Shown here in pieces: positions 53,965 through 63,414 of a stretch of DNA of 64,000 nt (positions are counted from its first letter, which is position 1; every line of letters begins with the position of its first letter). A program made the position numbers and the translations under genes. The stretch comes from Microbacterium sp. MYb45 (GTDB lineage: Bacteria > Actinomycetota > Actinomycetes > Actinomycetales > Microbacteriaceae), in contig NZ_PCPG01000013.1 in assembly GCF_002979655.1 (NCBI RefSeq), positions 35,371-99,370 on the forward strand, written 5' to 3'. The notes beneath the pieces are model-generated. The model saw only the letters and a program-made list of their open reading frames with translations, searched no databases and had not been told where the DNA came from.

Positions 53965-54609
53965 ATGTCCGAGATGCAGAGCACGCGACGAGGCCGCCCC
54001 GGGTACGACCAGCAGGGCATCCTCGCGGTCGCCGTCGCCGCATTCAACGAGCACGGGTACGACGCGACCTCGATCGGCATGCTGGCCGAGCGGCTCGGCC
54101 TGTCGAAGTCGGCGATCTACCATCACTTCGGATCGAAGGACGAGATGCTCGACCTCGCCCTCGACGCCGCGCTCGGGGGGCTCGAGGCCGTGGTGGACGA
54201 CCCGCTCCCGGCCACCGTCGATCGTGACGATTCCCGCGCGGTCGCCCGCCTCGAGCACGTCCTCCGGGGTGCCGTCCACGTGCTGGTGGACCAGCTCCCC
54301 GCCGTGACGCTCCTGCTGCGAGTGCGCGGCAACACCGATGTCGAGCGCCGTGCGCTCACTCGTCGTCGCGCGTTCGACCGCCGGATCACCGCGCTCGTCT
54401 CGGAAGCACAGGCCGAAGGAACGCTGCGCGCCGACATCGACGCCAGCGTCGTGGCCCGCCTGGCGTTCGGAATGATCAACTCGATCGTGGAGTGGTACCG
54501 TCCGGGCGGACGCGAGGGCGCGGACCGTCTTGCCGATGACGTCGTCGCCATCGCCCTCGACGGCCTGCGCCGACGATCCGACGATCCCGCGAGCGCCCCG
54601 GTCTCCTGA
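53965..54609 (+). CDS. paaR: TetR-family regulator of phenylacetate genes
   Basis: 214 aa from ATG 53965 (MSEMQSTRRGRPGYD; preceded by GGGG). N-terminal TetR HTH: AFNEHGYDATSIGMLAERLG followed by LSKSAIYHHFGSKDEML. The three 22-bp palindromes in the window all precede paa genes, and one is in its own operon promoter, which makes it the prime candidate to bind them. Phenylacetyl-CoA is the expected inducer, as for other PaaR proteins (inference). Confidence 0.9.
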   Translation: MSEMQSTRRGRPGYDQQGILAVAVAAFNEHGYDATSIGMLAERLGLSKSAIYHHFGSKDEMLDLALDAALGGLEAVVDDPLPATVDRDDSRAVARLEHVLRGAVHVLVDQLPAVTLLLRVRGNTDVERRALTRRRAFDRRITALVSEAQAEGTLRADIDASVVARLAFGMINSIVEWYRPGGREGADRLADDVVAIALDGLRRRSDDPASAPVS

Positions 54610-54628
54610 CCGGCGCGCCCGCCGGGGA

Positions 54629-56713
54629 TCAGGCGGCTGCGGCCTGCTCCTTCGCGACGAGGGTGAGTACGTCGTACGTGGCGACGATCTCGTCGCTCTG
54701 GTTCTTCAGCACCGCGTCCCAGCGCACCTCGCCGTACTCGTCGGTCTCGCGGGGAGTGATCTGCTTGGCGGTGAGCTCGACGCGGATCTCGTCGCCGGGG
54801 GAGACCGGGGTCAGGAAGCGCAGGTTCTCCAAGCCCGAGTTCGCGAGGACGGGACCGGGCGCCGGGTCGACGAAGAGGCCGGCAGCCCACGACACGAGCA
54901 GGTAGCCGTGGGCGACGCGACCGGGGAAGAACGGGTTCGCCGCCGCGGAGGCCTCGTCCATGTGCGCATAGAAGGTGTCGCCGGTGAACGCCGCGAACGT
55001 CTCGATGTCCTCGAGCGTCACCGTGCGCGAGCCGCTCGCGACCTGATCGCCGATCCGCAGCTCGGCCAGCGACTTACGGAAGGGGTGCACGCCGCCGCTC
55101 TCCTGGTACGGACGCGCCACCGTGCCCTGATGCCAGACCCCGGTGAGGGCGGTCAGCATCGCGGGGGAGCCCTGCACCGCGGTGCGCTGCATGTGGTGCA
55201 GCACCGCGCGGATGCCGCCGAGCTCCTCGCCACCGCCGGCGCGGCCGGGGCCGCCGTGCACGAGGTTCGGCAGCGGCGAGCCGTGACCCGTCGAGCTGCG
55301 GGCGTCGTCGCGATCGAGGAACAGCACTCGTCCGTTGTACGCGGCCATGCCGGTGGCGAGCGCGACGGCGACCTCGGGGTCGTGCGTGGCGACACTGGTG
55401 ACCAGCGAGCCGCCGCCGCGCGCGACCAGGGCGCTCGCCTCGTCGAGGGTGCGATAGCCGACGATGCTCGAGACCGGGCCGAACGCCTCGATCTCGTTGA
55501 CCGCCGCGCTCTCCGGGTCGGAGAAGCGCAGCAGCATCGGCGCGAGGAAGGCGCCATCCGGAGAGGGCCCCTCCGTTCCGTCGCCGTGCCGCACGTCCGG
55601 AGCGTCGGTCGAGCCGATGACCAGCTCGCCGCCGCCGTCCTGCAGCCGTGCCACCTGGCGCAGCACCTCGTCACGCTGCGCGGTCGAGGCCAGCGGCCCC
55701 ATCGTGACGCCCTCCGCCCGAGGGTTGCCGAGCACGATGCGTTCGGACAGTCGTGCCCGCACCGCGCCGATCACGTCGTCGACGGCACCGACCGGCACGA
55801 TCGCGCGTCGGATCGCCGTGCACTTCTGCCCGGCCTTGCTGGTCATCTCCGCCACGAGCTGCTTCACATACGCGTCGAACTCGGGCGTGCCAGAGACGGC
55901 ATCCGTCCCCAGGATCGATGCGTTGATGGAGTCGGTCTCGCTCGTGAAGCGCACGCCGCCGGTCTGTACCGCATCGTGGGCGCGCAGCCCTTCCGCGGTC
56001 GACGCCGATCCGGTGAAGGCCACCAGATCGCCCAGTCGCAGTTCGTCGAAGAGACCGGGGACACTGCCCGAGACGAGCTGCAGTGAGCCCTCGGGTAGCA
56101 GGCCGGACTCGACCATGATCCGCACCATCGCCTCGGCGAGGTACCCGGTCGGCGTCGCGGGCTTCACGACGGTCGGCACACCGGCCAGGAAAGCGGGCGC
56201 GAACTTCTCCAGCGAGCCCCAGACCGGGAAGTTGAAGGCGTTGATCTGCACCGCGACGCCGGGGAGTCGGGTGTAGATGTGGCGCCCGAGGAACGAGCCG
56301 TCCCTGGACAGGTTCTCCACCGCGCCGTCGACGTAGACCTTCGCATTCGGCAGCTCCCGCCGGCCCTTGCTGGAGTAGGCGAACAGCACCCCGATGCCGC
56401 CGTCGATGTCGACCCACGAGTCCTGTGCGGTCGCGCCCGTGCGGCTCGAGATCTCGTACAGCTCGGCCTTGCGCTCCGTGAGCGCGAGCGCGAGCTGCTT
56501 GAGCCGCACCGCGCGCTGGTGGAAGGTCAGCTCACCGAGCGAAGCCTGCCCCGCGGTGCGGGCGTAGGCGAGAGCCGCCGAGAGGTCGATGCCCTCGGTC
56601 GACACGCGGGCGACGATCTCGCCCGTCGAGGCGTCGCGCACCTCGGTCGCCTCGGCGTCGGCAGCCGGCGACCACCAGGATCCCTGCAGGTAGCTGGGGA
56701 GGATCTCGGTCAT
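54629..56713 (-). CDS. paaZ: Oxepin-CoA hydrolase / 3-oxo-5,6-dehydrosuberyl-CoA semialdehyde dehydrogenase
   Basis: 694 aa, bifunctional ring-opening enzyme. Residues 1 to about 525: ALDH domain with the nucleophilic cysteine in KAGQKCTAIRR. Residues about 545-690: MaoC-like hydratase/hotdog domain (FAAFTGDTFYAHMDEASA, RVAHGYLLVS with the D-x4-H pair). Start ATG 56713 gives the usual PaaZ N-terminus (MTEILPSYLQG). Convergent with paaR, followed upstream by paaH-paaF-paaJ on the same strand. Confidence 0.95.
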   Translation of the reverse strand: MTEILPSYLQGSWWSPAADAEATEVRDASTGEIVARVSTEGIDLSAALAYARTAGQASLGELTFHQRAVRLKQLALALTERKAELYEISSRTGATAQDSWVDIDGGIGVLFAYSSKGRRELPNAKVYVDGAVENLSRDGSFLGRHIYTRLPGVAVQINAFNFPVWGSLEKFAPAFLAGVPTVVKPATPTGYLAEAMVRIMVESGLLPEGSLQLVSGSVPGLFDELRLGDLVAFTGSASTAEGLRAHDAVQTGGVRFTSETDSINASILGTDAVSGTPEFDAYVKQLVAEMTSKAGQKCTAIRRAIVPVGAVDDVIGAVRARLSERIVLGNPRAEGVTMGPLASTAQRDEVLRQVARLQDGGGELVIGSTDAPDVRHGDGTEGPSPDGAFLAPMLLRFSDPESAAVNEIEAFGPVSSIVGYRTLDEASALVARGGGSLVTSVATHDPEVAVALATGMAAYNGRVLFLDRDDARSSTGHGSPLPNLVHGGPGRAGGGEELGGIRAVLHHMQRTAVQGSPAMLTALTGVWHQGTVARPYQESGGVHPFRKSLAELRIGDQVASGSRTVTLEDIETFAAFTGDTFYAHMDEASAAANPFFPGRVAHGYLLVSWAAGLFVDPAPGPVLANSGLENLRFLTPVSPGDEIRVELTAKQITPRETDEYGEVRWDAVLKNQSDEIVATYDVLTLVAKEQAAAA

Positions 56714-56724
56714 GTCAGTTCCCT

Positions 56725-57594
56725 TCATGAGGCGTCCCATTCGTAGAAGCCGCGTCCGCTCTTGCGCCCGAGGTGCCCCTCGGCGACGAGACGGCGCAGC
56801 AGCGCCGGTGGTTCGAAGCGTTCGCCGAGGTTCGCGGCGAGGTACTCGGAGATGCCGAGCCGCACATCGAGCCCGACGATGTCGGTGAGGCGGAGCGGCC
56901 CGACCGGATGCTTGTAGCCCAAGGTCATCGCGGCGTCGATGTCTTCGGCGGAGGCGACGCCCTCTTCGAGCATGCGGATCGCCTCCAGGCCGATCGCGAC
57001 GCCGAGTCTCGACGACGCGAACCCGGGGGCATCGGCCACAATGATCGGCGTCTTGCCGAGGGCGTGCACCCAGGCCCTCGCATCGTCGACGAGCGGGGGA
57101 GCGGTGGCCGCGCCGCGCACGATCTCGACGAGGGTGGACGCGGGCACCGGGTTGAAGAAGTGCATGCCGAGAAAGCGCGACGGGCGATCCAACACTGCGG
57201 CGAGCTCATCGATCGAGATCGACGAGGTGTTCGAGGCGAGGACCGCGTCGGGCCCGAGCTGGGCTTCGACGCGGGTGAGGGCGTCGACCTTGAGGGCCAG
57301 AACCTCGGGCACGGCTTCCACGACGAGGTCGCACGGCGCGAACAGCGCGAGATCCGTGCCGGTGTCGAAGCACGCACGGTAGGCGTCTCCCGGTTCGACC
57401 GCGGTGCCGCGGGTGATCGAGGCGTCGATGGAATCGAGCACGCGGTGGGCGGCTGCCGCGGCAGCATCCGCATCGCGTTCGACGACCGTCACGCGCGAAC
57501 CCGCCAGCAGGAACGCGTGGGCGATGCCGGCGCCCATGCGCCCGCCGCCGAGCACCCCGACGTGCGCGGGAGCGTGGGGCGTGGCCTCGGTCAT
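56725..57594 (-). CDS. paaH: 3-hydroxyadipyl-CoA dehydrogenase
   Basis: 289-aa 3-hydroxyacyl-CoA dehydrogenase: NAD motif VGVLGGGRMGAGIAHAF, catalytic histidine in FLGMHFFNPVP, and the C-terminal helical domain (GYKHPVGPLRLTDIVGLD). Oxidises 3-hydroxyadipyl-CoA to 3-oxoadipyl-CoA between PaaF and PaaJ. Overlaps the enoyl-CoA hydratase stop by 4 bp. Confidence 0.93.
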   Translation of the reverse strand: MTEATPHAPAHVGVLGGGRMGAGIAHAFLLAGSRVTVVERDADAAAAAAHRVLDSIDASITRGTAVEPGDAYRACFDTGTDLALFAPCDLVVEAVPEVLALKVDALTRVEAQLGPDAVLASNTSSISIDELAAVLDRPSRFLGMHFFNPVPASTLVEIVRGAATAPPLVDDARAWVHALGKTPIIVADAPGFASSRLGVAIGLEAIRMLEEGVASAEDIDAAMTLGYKHPVGPLRLTDIVGLDVRLGISEYLAANLGERFEPPALLRRLVAEGHLGRKSGRGFYEWDAS

Positions 57595-58346
57595 CGGTCT
57601 CTCCGTTCCAGGAAGTCGGTCATGCGTCGGAACTTCTCCGGGCTCTCGAAGAGCTCGGCCTGGGCTTCCAGGTCGGCGGCGGGGTGGCGGTCGCGGGGCT
57701 CGCGGAACACCCGTTTCGTCGCGATGGTGGCGGCCGGGTCGTTGCGGGCGATCCGGTCGGCGATCGCCTCGGCCGCAGCCAGCAGTTCCTCGGGGTCGTG
57801 GATCGCCGAGACGAGGCCGATGCGCAGCGCCTCCTCGGCCTTCACCGTGCGCCCGGTGAGCAGCAGCTCGATCGCCCTGGCATCGCCGACGATCTCCTTC
57901 AGCCGCCAGCTCGCGCCGGCCGCGGCGAGGATGCCGAGGCCCGTCTCCGGGTTGCCGATCGCGAGCGAAGGCGTGGCGATGCGGATGTCTGCCGCGTAGG
58001 CGAGTTCGGCGCCGCCGCCCAGGGCATAGCCGTCGATCGCTGCGATGACCGGCATCGGCAGCTCGGCGACCCGGACGAAGGCGTGCGCGTTGATGCCGCG
58101 CAGCGCGTCGGCGGCCCGGCGTTCGCGCAGCTCGGCGATGTCGGCGCCGGCCGCGAAGACGCCGTCGGCGCCGACGAGGATCAGGGTGCGCGGGGTCTCC
58201 TCGAGCTCGTCGCAGAGGAGGTGCAGGGCATCGATCGTGGCCTGGTCGATCGCGTTGCGCTTGTGCGGACGGTGGAGAGTGGCGACCACACGGTCGGGGT
58301 GCCGCTCGACGAGCAACGGCTCTTCGGGATTCGCCGGGCCGGGCAT
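57591..58346 (-). CDS. paaF: 2,3-dehydroadipyl-CoA hydratase (enoyl-CoA hydratase)
   Basis: 251-aa crotonase. Unlike the paaG candidate it keeps both catalytic glutamates, in GYALGGGAELAY and GNPETGLGI, so it should be a true hydratase, fitting the PaaF step. Oxyanion loop VFAAGADIAEL. ATG 58346 shares one base with the thiolase stop; GTG 58349 is also possible. Confidence 0.92.
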   Translation of the reverse strand: MPGPANPEEPLLVERHPDRVVATLHRPHKRNAIDQATIDALHLLCDELEETPRTLILVGADGVFAAGADIAELRERRAADALRGINAHAFVRVAELPMPVIAAIDGYALGGGAELAYAADIRIATPSLAIGNPETGLGILAAAGASWRLKEIVGDARAIELLLTGRTVKAEEALRIGLVSAIHDPEELLAAAEAIADRIARNDPAATIATKRVFREPRDRHPAADLEAQAELFESPEKFRRMTDFLERRDR

Positions 58347-59536
58347 CACGCCTTCTCCAGGATCACGGCCGCACCCTGACCGACGCCCACGCACATCGTC
58401 GCGAGTCCGTACCGCGAGCCCTCGCGCTCCATGCGCCCGAGCAGTGTGACCAGCAGGCGGGATCCGGACGAGCCGAGCGGATGGCCGAGGGCGATGGCCC
58501 CGCCGTCGGCATTGACGCGCTCGTCGTCGAGGCCGAGCCGACGGATGGAGGCGATCGACTGTGTGGCGAAGGCCTCGTTGAGCTCGACGGAGCCGATGTC
58601 GTCGATGGTGAGTCCGGCGCGGCGGAGCGCCTTCTGCGTCGCGGGCACCGGGCCGAGGCCCATGACCTCCGGTGCGAGACCGGCACTGGTGCCGACGACG
58701 ATCCGGGCGCGGGGCACGAGACCGTGGCGCTCGACCGCCTCGCCGCTGGCCACGACGATCGCCGAGGCTCCATCGTTGAGGGCGCTGGAGTTCCCGGCCG
58801 TCACGACCTGGCCGCCGGCGACCACGGGGCGCAGTCGGGCGAGCGCCTCGAGCGTGGTCTCGGGCCGTGGCCCCTCATCGATCAGCACCTCTCCGGCTGC
58901 CGTCGGCACTCCGACGATCTCGGGGGCGAAGCGTCCGGCGGCGATCGCGGCGGCGGCGCGCTGCTGCGAGCGGAGAGCGAAGGCGTCAGCCTCGTCGCGG
59001 GTGACCCCGTCGAGACGGGCGACCTCCTCCGCGGTCTCCGGCATCGTGTAGGTCGTCTTGTCGCGGGCGACGAGGCGCGGGTTCGGGAAACGCCAGCCGA
59101 TCGAGGTGTCGAAGGCCGCGCCCGGTTTGGACCAGGCCTTCTCCGGCTTGGCCTGTACCCAGGGCGCACGGGTCATGGACTCGACGCCGCCGGCGACGAT
59201 GAGGTCGGCATCGCCCGCGCGGATCGCCTGCGCGGCCATGGTCACGGCCGACATGCCCGAAGCGCAGAGCCGGTTCACCGTGATGCCCGGAACGCTGTCG
59301 GGGAGCCCGGCGAGCAGCACCGCCATCCGGGCGACATTGCGGTTGTCCTCGCCGGCCTGGTTCGCCGCCCCCAGGATCACCTCGTCGATGTCGATCTGCG
59401 TCGCATCGATGCCGGCCCGGCGCACCGCTTCGGCCACCACGATCGAGGCGAGGTCGTCGGGGCGGACGGTGGCGAGCACGCCGCCGTAGCGCCCGACCGG
59501 GGTGCGCGCCCCTCCGACGAGGAATGCCTCGGTCAT
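58346..59536 (-). CDS. paaJ: 3-oxoadipyl-CoA thiolase
   Basis: 396-aa thiolase: nucleophilic cysteine in VNRLCASGMSAV, the NEAFATQSIAS segment, IALGHPLGSSGSRL with the base histidine, and the second cysteine in ATMCVGVGQGAAVI. Releases acetyl-CoA and succinyl-CoA (or acetyl-CoA from 2,3-dehydro analogues). First gene of paaJ-F-H-Z, 60 bp downstream of a PaaR-type operator. Confidence 0.94.
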   Translation of the reverse strand: MTEAFLVGGARTPVGRYGGVLATVRPDDLASIVVAEAVRRAGIDATQIDIDEVILGAANQAGEDNRNVARMAVLLAGLPDSVPGITVNRLCASGMSAVTMAAQAIRAGDADLIVAGGVESMTRAPWVQAKPEKAWSKPGAAFDTSIGWRFPNPRLVARDKTTYTMPETAEEVARLDGVTRDEADAFALRSQQRAAAAIAAGRFAPEIVGVPTAAGEVLIDEGPRPETTLEALARLRPVVAGGQVVTAGNSSALNDGASAIVVASGEAVERHGLVPRARIVVGTSAGLAPEVMGLGPVPATQKALRRAGLTIDDIGSVELNEAFATQSIASIRRLGLDDERVNADGGAIALGHPLGSSGSRLLVTLLGRMEREGSRYGLATMCVGVGQGAAVILEKA

Positions 59537-59596
59537 GCGGATCTCCTGACTTCGTCGTCTCGGCGGGGGCTCGTCGCCCTCTCGCGCGGCCAGGAA

Positions 59597-59618
59597 TTAC
59601 TGACCGATCGTATGGTAA
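59597..59618. promoter_or_regulatory. PaaR-type operator 3 (paaJ promoter)
   Basis: TTACTGACCGATCGTATGGTAA, matching the paaA site at 19 of 22 positions. Located in the 126-bp gap between paaJ and the bkd E2 gene, both on the minus strand, so it can control paaJFHZ. Confidence 0.82.
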
Positions 59619-59662
59619 TTATGGCACACGCGCCGCGTCGGCCCGAGGGGCTTCGGGCGGTC

Positions 59663-61117
59663 TCAGACCCGCACGAACGCGCGCAGCGGATGCTCGATGA
59701 GCTCGGTGACGCGCCGCAGGAATCCCGCCGCGTACCCGCCGTCGCACACGCGATGGTCGAACGCGAGCGACAGCTGCACGATACGACGCGCGACGATCGC
59801 CCCGTCGACGACCCACGGCCGCTCGATGATCCGGCCGATGCCGAGGATGGCGACGTCCGGGTGGTTGATGATCGCCGCCGAGCCGTCGACGCCCAACCCG
59901 CCGTAGTTGTTGAGGGTGAAGGTCGAGCCGCGCAGGCGTTCCGGCGGCATCGTGCCTGCTCTGGCCGTGGCGGTGAGCTCGCGCAGTGCCGCATCGAGCT
60001 GCTCCACGGTGAGCGCATGCGCACGGGGGACGACGGGGACCAGGAGTCCACGTTCGGTGTCCGCGGCGATCCCGAGGTTCACACCGTCGAACGCGATCAG
60101 CTCCTCGCCGCTCTCGTCGAGTCGCGAGGCCAGCACGGGGTAGTCCTCGAGGGCGAGCAGGACGAAGCGCGCGAGCAGTGCCGTGACCGAGGGGGCCTTG
60201 CCGCCCTCCGGGGCCATCTGCGCGCGGAGGTCCCATAGGGACGTGGCATCGACGTCGACCCAGACGGTGGCCTCGGGGATCTCGGTGCGACTGCGCGTGA
60301 GCTTCGCGCTGACCGCGCGCCGCAGCGGCGACATGCGCTCGCGGGAGACGACGTCGAGCCCGTCGACGGACTCACCCGTCCCGTTCGCGGCGCGGTGATG
60401 CGCGGCGGCGCCGTCGACGGCGTTCTCGACCGCGGCCTGCAGCACGTCGGCGCGGGTGATCGCCCCGTCGGGGCCGGTCGCGGCGATCGTGTGCACATCG
60501 AGACCGAGGTCGCGGGCGAGGCGACGGACGAGAGGGGAGCGCACGGCCACGGGGCGGCGGGCGGATGCAGCGAGGGCAGGGGTCGCGTCGGGGGCAGCGA
60601 CGGCGGCGGCCTTCGGTGCGGGTGCCGATGCCGGTGCCGGTGCGGCCACCGGTGCCGGTGCGGTCGGGCGGTCGACTCGGACCGACGCGGCGGCCGGCCG
60701 TCGCCGCCCCTTCGTGGTGTGCGCCGTGGTGCCGTAGCCGATCAGCACGTTCCCGGATCCGGCGCGTTCCTCCTCGCGGTACGCCTCATGCTCGGGGGTG
60801 CTCGACGCTGCAGACCCGGCAGCATCCGGAGTCGTTCCCTCCGCCGCCGATGCCGATTCCGGGTCGGCGACCTCGAGCACCGGTGCACCGACGTCGATGG
60901 TGTCCCCGGCGGTGCCGTGGAGAGCCGTGACGACGCCGGCGAACGGCGACGGCAGCTCCACCACGCTCTTCGCGGTCTCGACCTCGGCGATCGGCTGGTC
61001 GGTCGTGATGGTGTCGCCCACCGCGACGAGCCACGTCACGAGTCCCGCCTCGGTCAGGCCCTCGCCGAGGTCCGGCAGGCGGAAGATGTGCGTGGACGGC
61101 TTCAGTGGGGCGCTCAT
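59663..61117 (-). CDS. bkdC: Branched-chain 2-oxoacid dehydrogenase E2 (dihydrolipoyl acyltransferase)
   Basis: 484 aa: one lipoyl domain (lysine in VETAKSVVELPSP), a Pro/Ala-rich linker, the peripheral subunit-binding domain (VRSPLVRRLARDLGLD) and the catalytic acyltransferase domain ending in the FDHRVCDGGYAAG active-site motif. Transfers acyl groups from E1 to CoA. Overlaps the E1 beta gene by 4 bp. No E3 (lpd) in the window. Confidence 0.93.
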   Translation of the reverse strand: MSAPLKPSTHIFRLPDLGEGLTEAGLVTWLVAVGDTITTDQPIAEVETAKSVVELPSPFAGVVTALHGTAGDTIDVGAPVLEVADPESASAAEGTTPDAAGSAASSTPEHEAYREEERAGSGNVLIGYGTTAHTTKGRRRPAAASVRVDRPTAPAPVAAPAPASAPAPKAAAVAAPDATPALAASARRPVAVRSPLVRRLARDLGLDVHTIAATGPDGAITRADVLQAAVENAVDGAAAHHRAANGTGESVDGLDVVSRERMSPLRRAVSAKLTRSRTEIPEATVWVDVDATSLWDLRAQMAPEGGKAPSVTALLARFVLLALEDYPVLASRLDESGEELIAFDGVNLGIAADTERGLLVPVVPRAHALTVEQLDAALRELTATARAGTMPPERLRGSTFTLNNYGGLGVDGSAAIINHPDVAILGIGRIIERPWVVDGAIVARRIVQLSLAFDHRVCDGGYAAGFLRRVTELIEHPLRAFVRV

Positions 61118-62142
61118 ACGTCGTCCTCCCAGTGCAGGGTGTCGATCGCATCGAGCACGCGGTCGACATCGGGCAGGTACCAGTGCTCGAGCTTCGGAGG
61201 TGCGTAGGGGGTGTCGAACCCCGTGACCCGTCGGACCGGGGCCGCGAGGTACTCGAAGCAGCGCTCGAACACGCGGGCCTGGATCTCCGAGGCGACGCTC
61301 ACATATCCGGGGGCCTCGGCGATGACCACGGCACGGCCGGTGGACTTCACCGCGGCGGTCACGGTCGCGTCGTCGAAGGGGGAGAGCGAGCGCACGTCGA
61401 CCACCTGCACGCTGCGCCCCTCGGCGGCGGCGACATCGGCGACCTCGAGTGCGAGCGGCACGGAGGCGCCGTAGGCCAGGAGCGTCACATCCGTGCCCTC
61501 GCGGGCGATACGGGCGGTGCCGAGTTCCGTGGTGATCGAGGTGTCGACTTCGCCCTTCGACCAGTACAGCTTCTTCGGCTCGAGGAAGATCACCGGATCC
61601 GGCGAGGCGATCGCCGCGCGCAGCAGCGAGTAGGCATCCTGCGGCGTCGACGGACTGACGACCGTGAGGCCGGGGGTGTGCGCGTAGTAGGCCTCGGACG
61701 AGTCGCAGTGGTGCTCCACGCCGCCGATGCCGCCACCGAACGGGATGCGGATCACCAGCGGCATCCGCATCCCACCGCGTGTGCGGTTGCCGAGCTTGGC
61801 GACATGGCTGACGACCTGCTCGAACGCCGGAAGTGCGAACGCGTCGAACTGCATCTCCACCACGGGGCGCATCCCGTTCATGGCCATGCCGACCGCGGTG
61901 CCGACGATGCCGGACTCGGCCAGGGGTGTGTCGAAGCAGCGCTCCTCGCCGAACCGCGCAGTGAGGCCGTCGGTGATGCGGAAGACGCCCCCGAGCGCCC
62001 CGACGTCCTCACCGAAGACGACCACATCCGGGTCGGACTCGATGGCGTCGGCGAGTGCTCTGTTCAACGCGGCGGCCATGGTCATGGTGGTTGCCGTGGG
62101 GGACTCGACCTCGGTGCGGGTGTCGTCGTGTGCGATCGTCAT
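61114..62142 (-). CDS. bkdB: Branched-chain 2-oxoacid dehydrogenase E1 beta
   Basis: 342 aa from ATG 62142, overlapping the E1 alpha stop by 4 bp. Transketolase Pyr and C-terminal domains: VVVFGEDVGALGGVF, DTPLAESGIVGTAVGMA with the catalytic glutamate. The HCDSSEAYYAHTPGL segment is typical of BCKDH rather than pyruvate dehydrogenase E1 beta. Confidence 0.93.
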   Translation of the reverse strand: MTIAHDDTRTEVESPTATTMTMAAALNRALADAIESDPDVVVFGEDVGALGGVFRITDGLTARFGEERCFDTPLAESGIVGTAVGMAMNGMRPVVEMQFDAFALPAFEQVVSHVAKLGNRTRGGMRMPLVIRIPFGGGIGGVEHHCDSSEAYYAHTPGLTVVSPSTPQDAYSLLRAAIASPDPVIFLEPKKLYWSKGEVDTSITTELGTARIAREGTDVTLLAYGASVPLALEVADVAAAEGRSVQVVDVRSLSPFDDATVTAAVKSTGRAVVIAEAPGYVSVASEIQARVFERCFEYLAAPVRRVTGFDTPYAPPKLEHWYLPDVDRVLDAIDTLHWEDDV

Positions 62143-63263
62143 CGGTGGCCTCCGTTCGGGGTGATCTCTGCACTCGCATCGGCGAGGCGCGAGCGCTCGA
62201 TCTCGTCCCGTAGCAGGTGCCATTGCTCGTCGAGCTGTGGCGAGCGTGTCGTGGTGACGAAGCGGAACAGGTCTTCGGGGTCGAGATCCGCGTCGGTGTT
62301 CAGCGCGGTCCGCATGGCCGCGGCGATCTCCTCGGCTCCGGCGGCGAACCGCTCCTCGGCCTCGGCGTCGAGGGCTCCGGTACCCGTGAGATGGGTCCGC
62401 AGGCGGAGCAGCGGGTCGCGGGCGGTCCAGGCCTGCACCTCATCGCGTTCCCGGTAGCGGGTGTCGTCGTCGGCGTTGGTGTGCGCCTGCATCCGGTAGG
62501 TGTGCGCCTCGACGAGCGAGGGGCCGCCGCCGGCGCGGGCGCGGTTCACCGCCTCGCCGAGCACGGCGAGCACGGCGGCGACGTCGTTCCCGTCGACGCG
62601 CTGTCCCGGCATCCCGTACCCGATCGCCTTGTGGGCGAGGGACGGCGCCGCGGTCTGCCGCGAGAGCGGGACCGAGATCGCGAACCCGTTGTTCTGCACG
62701 AAGAAGACGACCGGCACCTGGAAGACGGCGGCGAAGTTCATCGCCTCGTGGAAGTCGCCCTCGCTGGTGGCGCCGTCGCCGCACAGCGCGAGCACGACCG
62801 TGTCCTCGCCGCGGTGCTTGGCGGCCTGCGCGAAGCCGACCGCGTGCAGCAGCTGGGTGGCGAGCGGAGTGGCCTGCGGCGCGACCCGGTGGGCGCGCAC
62901 GTCGTAGCCCGAGTGCCAGTCGCCCTTGAGGAGCACCATCGCGTCGGCGGGTTCGACTCCGCGGGCGATCACCGCGACCGAGTCGCGATAGGTGGGGAAC
63001 AGCCAGTCCGTGCCTCCGAGCACCATCGCGGCGGCGATCTGGCACGCTTCCTGCCCGTGCGAGGACGGGTAGACGGCGAGGCGTCCCTGACGCACGAGCG
63101 CGCCGGCCTGGTCGTTGATGCGCCGGCCCTCGACGAGGCCGCGATAGGCGGCCAGCAGGGTGTCGCCGTCGGGGAGCGCGTAGTGCTCGTCCGCGACAGG
63201 CTGTCCGTCCGCATCGATCAGTTGCACCGCGGTGTCTCGCGGAAGCATGTCGGTGTGCAGCAT
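62139..63263 (-). CDS. bkdA: Branched-chain 2-oxoacid dehydrogenase E1 alpha
   Basis: 374 aa from ATG 63263 with a strong AAGGAGG RBS. ThDP motif GDGATSEGDFHEAMNFAA to VQNNGFAIS, and the YRMQAHTNADDDTRYR loop bearing the phosphorylation-loop histidine. Starts valine/leucine/isoleucine keto acid oxidation, giving branched acyl-CoA for membrane anteiso/iso fatty acids. First gene of bkdABC. Confidence 0.93.
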   Translation of the reverse strand: MLHTDMLPRDTAVQLIDADGQPVADEHYALPDGDTLLAAYRGLVEGRRINDQAGALVRQGRLAVYPSSHGQEACQIAAAMVLGGTDWLFPTYRDSVAVIARGVEPADAMVLLKGDWHSGYDVRAHRVAPQATPLATQLLHAVGFAQAAKHRGEDTVVLALCGDGATSEGDFHEAMNFAAVFQVPVVFFVQNNGFAISVPLSRQTAAPSLAHKAIGYGMPGQRVDGNDVAAVLAVLGEAVNRARAGGGPSLVEAHTYRMQAHTNADDDTRYRERDEVQAWTARDPLLRLRTHLTGTGALDAEAEERFAAGAEEIAAAMRTALNTDADLDPEDLFRFVTTTRSPQLDEQWHLLRDEIERSRLADASAEITPNGGHR

Positions 63264-63414
63264 GCGCTCGTCCTCCTTGGCGAACTCGGTGGGGACAGCT
63301 TGCCTCTGTGGGCGACAGTCATCCAAGATCATCCGCGAAATACTGGATGGAAGAGCGGCAGATGCGGCATTCTTGATCGAAGTGTCAGATTTTCTGGCCT
63401 GAGGAAGGGGTGTC
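63264..63414. promoter_or_regulatory. bkd / lrp divergent promoter region
   Basis: 151 bp. Contains a spaced dyad CATCCA...TGGATG (63321-63351 area) and an AT-richer block ATTCTTGATCGAAGTGTCAG-type sequence near 63370-63390, plus RBS GAGGAAGGGG for the regulator. Likely site of Lrp control of both directions; exact operator not resolved. Confidence 0.4.
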
